Shown here one piece after another: positions 60,873 to 64,000 of a stretch of 64,000 nucleotides of DNA. The DNA is taken from positions 434,001 through 498,000 of the forward strand of contig OZ244151.1 of assembly GCA_965216195.1 (NCBI GenBank), read 5' to 3'. This stretch comes from Aridibacter sp965216195 (GTDB lineage: Bacteria > Acidobacteriota > Blastocatellia > Pyrinomonadales > Pyrinomonadaceae). Position 1 is the first letter of the stretch. Each line of letters begins with the position of its first letter. A program made the translations under genes and the position numbers. Under the pieces are notes generated by a model that ran no database searches, was not told the DNA's origin, and saw only the letters and a list, made by a program, of their open reading frames with translations.

Positions 60873-61005
60873 AGTTCAGGGTTCAGAGTTTAGGGTTCAG
60901 AGTTTAGAGTTCAGGGTTCAGAGTTTAGGGTTTGGAGTTTAGAGTTCAGGGTTCAGAGTTTAGGGTTTGGAGTTTAGAGTTCAGGGTTTAGAGTTCGGAG
61001 TTGAA
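60873..61005. repeat. Heptanucleotide tandem repeat (about 19 units) between amidohydrolase genes
   Basis: Units follow RGTTYAG (AGTTCAG, GGTTCAG, AGTTTAG and similar). It fills nearly the whole gap between two co-directional genes and ends 12 bp before the next start codon, so it contains or borders the ribosome-binding region. Confidence 0.9.
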
Positions 61006-61016
61006 GAAGGATAGGA

Positions 61017-62393
61017 ATGAGAAATAAGACTATTTTTTTGACGATAATTTTAATGGGTTTGTTACTGCCGGGGTTGGCGTTTGGCCAGAATCTTTTGATC
61101 AAGAATGCAACGGTGATGACGGCGGCTAACGGCACAAAGCAAAACACCGATGTGTTGGTAAGGAATGGCAAGATCTCGCGAATCGGTAAAAATTTGAAGG
61201 CGGGAAATGCGCAAGTTGTTGATGCCTCAGGCAAGTTTGTAACGCCCGGAATTATTGACGCTCATTCCCATGCGATGCTTGATTCGGTCAACGAAATTTC
61301 CTATGCGGTGACCTCGATGGCGAGAATTCGCGACGTGCTAAACCCAACCGACGTGACGATCTATCGTGCGCTCGCTGGCGGTGTGACGGCTGCGAATTTA
61401 ATGCATGGATCCGCAAATCCGATCGGAGGCCTTAATACGGTTGTGAAGTTCAAATATGGACGCCCGATCGAGGAATTTTTGATTCCGGAGGCACCACCTG
61501 GAATAAAATTCGCCATGGGTGAAAACGTGAAACGTGCGCGGAATGCTCCCGGACAGCCGCGACGCTATCCCGCGACGCGTATGGGAACGCTTGAAGTAAT
61601 GCGGGATGCTTTTGTAAGAGCGCGAGACTACAAAGACAAATGGGCGCGCTACCGTGCCGGTAGAATGAAATCGCCGCCAAAACGCAGCGTCGAACTCGAC
61701 CCAATTGTCGAAGTTTTAGAGGGAAAGCGACTCGTGCATGCACACGGCTACAGAGCTGACGAACATTTGAACTTGATGAAGCTCGCCAATGAATTTGGCT
61801 TTACTGTCGCCACGCTTCAGCACGGACTCGAAGCTTATAAAATAGCTCCGGAAATTAAGAAGTACAATACAGGCGTCTCGATTTTCCTGGATTTTTGGGG
61901 CTACAAAATGGAAGCCTATGACACGATTCCTTACAACGCTTATATCCTTTGGAAAAATGGCGTAGTTGTTTCGATAAACTCGGATTCAGGTGAGCGAATC
62001 AGGCGTTTGAATTTGGATGCGGCTAAGGCAGTTCGTTATGGAGGTGTACCGGAGGAAGAAGCCTTAAAAATGGTAACGCTGAATCCGGCGAAGCAGCTTG
62101 GAATTGGTAAGATGACCGGTTCGATCGAAGTCGGAAAGGATGCCGACATTGCGATTTGGAGTAAGCACCCCTTTAGCGTTTATACGCGCGCCGAGATGAC
62201 AATCATTGATGGAGAATTATTTTTTGATCGACAGAAAGACATCGCGATACGTAGCCAGCTTGAAGCGGAGCGCAAGCGTCTTGAAGCGATGGAGCCAAAT
62301 CTTCCACCGAATAAACGCGGTAAATCGAAGAAACCCAAAACCAAAGCGAAACCAGCAAAAACTCCGATTCCTGAAGGAGGGGTGAAACAGTGA
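61017..62393 (+). CDS. Secreted metal-dependent amidohydrolase
   Basis: A 458-residue enzyme with a signal peptide (IILMGLLLPGLAFGQ). The complete metal site is visible: DAHSHAML after strand 1, HAHGYRADEH, LQHGLEAY, and the Asp in SINSDSGERIRR. The tail is Lys/Pro-rich (KRGKSKKPKTKAKPAK). The family covers imidazolonepropionase-like and peptidase-like periplasmic enzymes; the substrate is unknown. It overlaps the next gene by 4 bp (GTGA), so the two are coupled. Confidence 0.9.
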   Translation: MRNKTIFLTIILMGLLLPGLAFGQNLLIKNATVMTAANGTKQNTDVLVRNGKISRIGKNLKAGNAQVVDASGKFVTPGIIDAHSHAMLDSVNEISYAVTSMARIRDVLNPTDVTIYRALAGGVTAANLMHGSANPIGGLNTVVKFKYGRPIEEFLIPEAPPGIKFAMGENVKRARNAPGQPRRYPATRMGTLEVMRDAFVRARDYKDKWARYRAGRMKSPPKRSVELDPIVEVLEGKRLVHAHGYRADEHLNLMKLANEFGFTVATLQHGLEAYKIAPEIKKYNTGVSIFLDFWGYKMEAYDTIPYNAYILWKNGVVVSINSDSGERIRRLNLDAAKAVRYGGVPEEEALKMVTLNPAKQLGIGKMTGSIEVGKDADIAIWSKHPFSVYTRAEMTIIDGELFFDRQKDIAIRSQLEAERKRLEAMEPNLPPNKRGKSKKPKTKAKPAKTPIPEGGVKQ

Positions 62394-63766
62394 AAAACAC
62401 GAACTACGGAATACGAATTACGAATCACGTGAAGTTGTTTTCAATACTGCTCACAGCTTACTGCTTACTGCTCACTGTCAACGCCCAAAACGGCGGTACG
62501 CAGCAAAATTTAATCGGAGTGTCCGGTACCTTTGCGATTACCGGGGCGAGGATTGTTACGGTTTCGGGTGCCGATATTTCTAAAGGTACGATTGTTATTC
62601 GAGACGGCAAAATTGCGGCTTTGGGTGCAAATACGCCCGTTCCTGGCGGTGCTACGCGAATCGATGGAACTGGTTTGAGCGTCTATCCGGGTATGATCGA
62701 TGCCGGTACAAACATGGGACTGCTCGAGATAGGCAACGCCGTGATCGGTACGGTTGACGTCGCTGAAACAGGAAACATAAATCCAAATGCGAAAGCGATT
62801 CTTGGGCTAAATCCCAATACTTCTCATATAAACGTAACTAGGGTGGCGGGAATTACGATGGTTCAATCGATGCCGCGTGGTGGGATTATTTCCGGGCAAT
62901 CTACAATAATAAACTTGAATGGCGCTACCCAGGACGAGATGGCGGTTAGGCCCCTATATGCGCTTGTAGTAAATTTCCCGACGATAAGCACTTTTGCAGG
63001 TTTTTCTCCAGGTGTCGGACCGCGATTTATCGATTTTGGTCAGGCGGTTAAACGTCGCGACAAACGCGTGAAGGAACTAAAAGAAGCGTTTGAAAAAGCC
63101 AAAAGATACGCAAAGGTGAAGACGGCTTTTTCGAGGAATAGTTCGCTTCCGAAGCAAAATACGGAACTAAAAATGGAAGCGATGTTTCCATATGTAAACG
63201 GATCGAAACCTATTATTTTCAACGCGCAGCGAGCTCGCGATATACGCGCTGTTGTTAAATTCGTGGAGGAGATGAAAGTCAAAGCAATCATCTATGGTGG
63301 CGCCGAAGCCTGGAAGGAAGCCGCCGCACTCAAAAAAAATAATATACCGGTGATTTACAATCGTATCCACAGCAACCCTGCGAGGCCTGACGATCCTTAT
63401 GACACGTTTTTTGAAGCGCCTTCAAAGATGCAAAAAGCTGGAATAACATTTTGCATTTCGACGGGTAACAATGGCGCGATGGTGCGTGAATTGCCGTTTC
63501 AGGCTGGAATGGCTTCTGCTTATGGGTTACCGAAAGCGGAAGCACTTAAAGCCGTTACAATATATCCGGCGCAGATTTTGGGTGTCGGTAATATGGTTGG
63601 GTCGCTCGAAGTGGGGAAGGTGGCAAACATCGTTGTGACCGATGGCGATCTTCTCGAGATTCGTACAAACATAAAGCATATGTTTATCGGCGGACGACAG
63701 ATACCTTTGACGAGTCGTCATACTGAGCTTTTTGAAGCGTTTAAGGATAGGAAACTTCCGCAGTAA
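62390..63766 (+). CDS. Secreted amidohydrolase-like protein, HxH missing, heptamer-coded N terminus
   Basis: A 458-residue paralogue of the gene at 59230 (FAITGARIVTVSGADISKGTIVIRDGKIAALG; MIDAGTNMG in place of DxHxH; VGSLEVGKVANIVVTDGD). It lacks the metal ligands and the extra C-terminal domain. Start is the GTG at 62390, preceded by GAAGGAGG. The first ~30 residues are encoded by heptamer repeats: ACGAATT-type units give NYGIRITNH, and TACTGCT-type units give the hydrophobic core LLTAYCLLLT of the signal peptide. Confidence 0.85.
   Translation: MKNTNYGIRITNHVKLFSILLTAYCLLLTVNAQNGGTQQNLIGVSGTFAITGARIVTVSGADISKGTIVIRDGKIAALGANTPVPGGATRIDGTGLSVYPGMIDAGTNMGLLEIGNAVIGTVDVAETGNINPNAKAILGLNPNTSHINVTRVAGITMVQSMPRGGIISGQSTIINLNGATQDEMAVRPLYALVVNFPTISTFAGFSPGVGPRFIDFGQAVKRRDKRVKELKEAFEKAKRYAKVKTAFSRNSSLPKQNTELKMEAMFPYVNGSKPIIFNAQRARDIRAVVKFVEEMKVKAIIYGGAEAWKEAAALKKNNIPVIYNRIHSNPARPDDPYDTFFEAPSKMQKAGITFCISTGNNGAMVRELPFQAGMASAYGLPKAEALKAVTIYPAQILGVGNMVGSLEVGKVANIVVTDGDLLEIRTNIKHMFIGGRQIPLTSRHTELFEAFKDRKLPQ
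62399..62479. repeat. Two short heptamer tracts inside the third amidohydrolase gene
   Basis: Four units of ACGAATT type at 62399-62426 (the same class as the mutS2 tract on its minus strand) and five units of TACTGCT type at 62445-62479. Both are translated. Confidence 0.75.
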
Positions 63767-63795
63767 TCACAAAATAGATTGTTTTTCGCATACTG

Positions 63796-63825
63796 AGGGC
63801 GCCTTTCTCGAAAGCGCCCTTTTTA
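63796..63825 (+). terminator. Rho-independent terminator after the amidohydrolase genes
   Basis: AGGGCG...CTTT and AAAG...CGCCCT pair around CTCG, followed by T5. It is 30 bp after the last amidohydrolase stop. Confidence 0.9.
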
Positions 63826-63861
63826 GTTGCTTCAAAAGGCTTGTAGTAGAATAAGAATTCA

Positions 63862-64000
63862 ATGGGAAATCCTGTCAGCGAGATCGTTGAAAAACTAAAT
63901 ACCGAGCTGCTAAAGGAGCACAGCGGCGACACCGACCTCTTTGCTGATTTAACGGAAACTCAAAGTCAGCTCGGATTGCTTTTTGGAGACCGTCCGACGT
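63862..64000 (+). CDS. Start of an unidentified gene (partial)
   Basis: An open frame from ATG at 63862 runs off the window: MGNPVSEIVEKLNTELLKEH then SGDTDLFADLTETQSQLGLL. The N terminus is soluble with no signal peptide. It follows a terminator, so it begins a new transcription unit. Too little is visible to name it. Confidence 0.5.
   Translation, partial: MGNPVSEIVEKLNTELLKEHSGDTDLFADLTETQSQLGLLFGDRPT

Overview
The window looks like a chromosomal segment of an Acidobacteriota bacterium, probably class Blastocatellia (Pyrinomonadaceae-like). This is inferred from gene content: many Ser/Thr kinases and winged-helix regulators fused to TPR sensors, an acidobacterial-type ECF sigma factor, lpxK (a Gram-negative envelope with lipid A), tandem secreted amidohydrolases, and the sugar-isomerase half of a transaldolase/PGI-type protein. 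Base composition is moderate. No rRNA, CRISPR array or prophage is seen.

Layout. 1-6.7 kb: end of a low-complexity protein, trpG-trpD-lpxK, a dienoyl-CoA-reductase-like SDR, a lipoprotein and a SprT-like protease. 6.8-11.8 kb: the heat-shock operon hrcA-grpE-dnaK-dnaJ. 12-19 kb: a Crp/Fnr regulator with a DUF2892 membrane protein, a TPR/beta-barrel plus membrane glycosyltransferase pair behind a structured leader, yqeY and a polytopic membrane protein. 19-29 kb: HU, tRNA-Pro(TGG), rdgB, the ybbP-ybbA/tesA cluster, thrC, a 24-residue membrane peptide and a free-standing PGI. 29-53 kb is repeat-rich and dominated by an array of six giant one-component sensors. Four carry an OmpR-type winged helix at the N terminus and two carry a Ser/Thr kinase; both kinds are joined to the same membrane-anchored, TPR-rich C-terminal modules. 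An ECF sigma factor, an IS110-family element and a REP-associated transposase (RAYT) unit lie in or beside the array. 53-64 kb: inositol-phosphate synthase, mutS2, a DCC thiol oxidoreductase, ada, and three secreted amidohydrolase-like proteins, of which two lack the metal-binding HxH.

The most unusual content is repetitive. (1) A ~34-bp REP flanks the RAYT gene as inverted copies, pairs with a diverged copy as a REPIN, is split by the IS110 element, encodes part of a TPR protein's signal peptide, and lies in frame inside mutS2. (2) A 42-bp in-frame repeat is inserted in both rarA and mutS2 next to their ATPase motifs. (3) Two ~80-nt hairpins share an identical 19-nt apical loop although their stems differ in sequence and both remain paired. 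(4) Heptanucleotide tandem repeats fill several intergenic gaps and have become coding at one gene's N terminus. (5) A palindromic divergent promoter region is duplicated, and fossil 3' gene ends follow two array genes, so the sensor array appears to evolve by duplication and module exchange.
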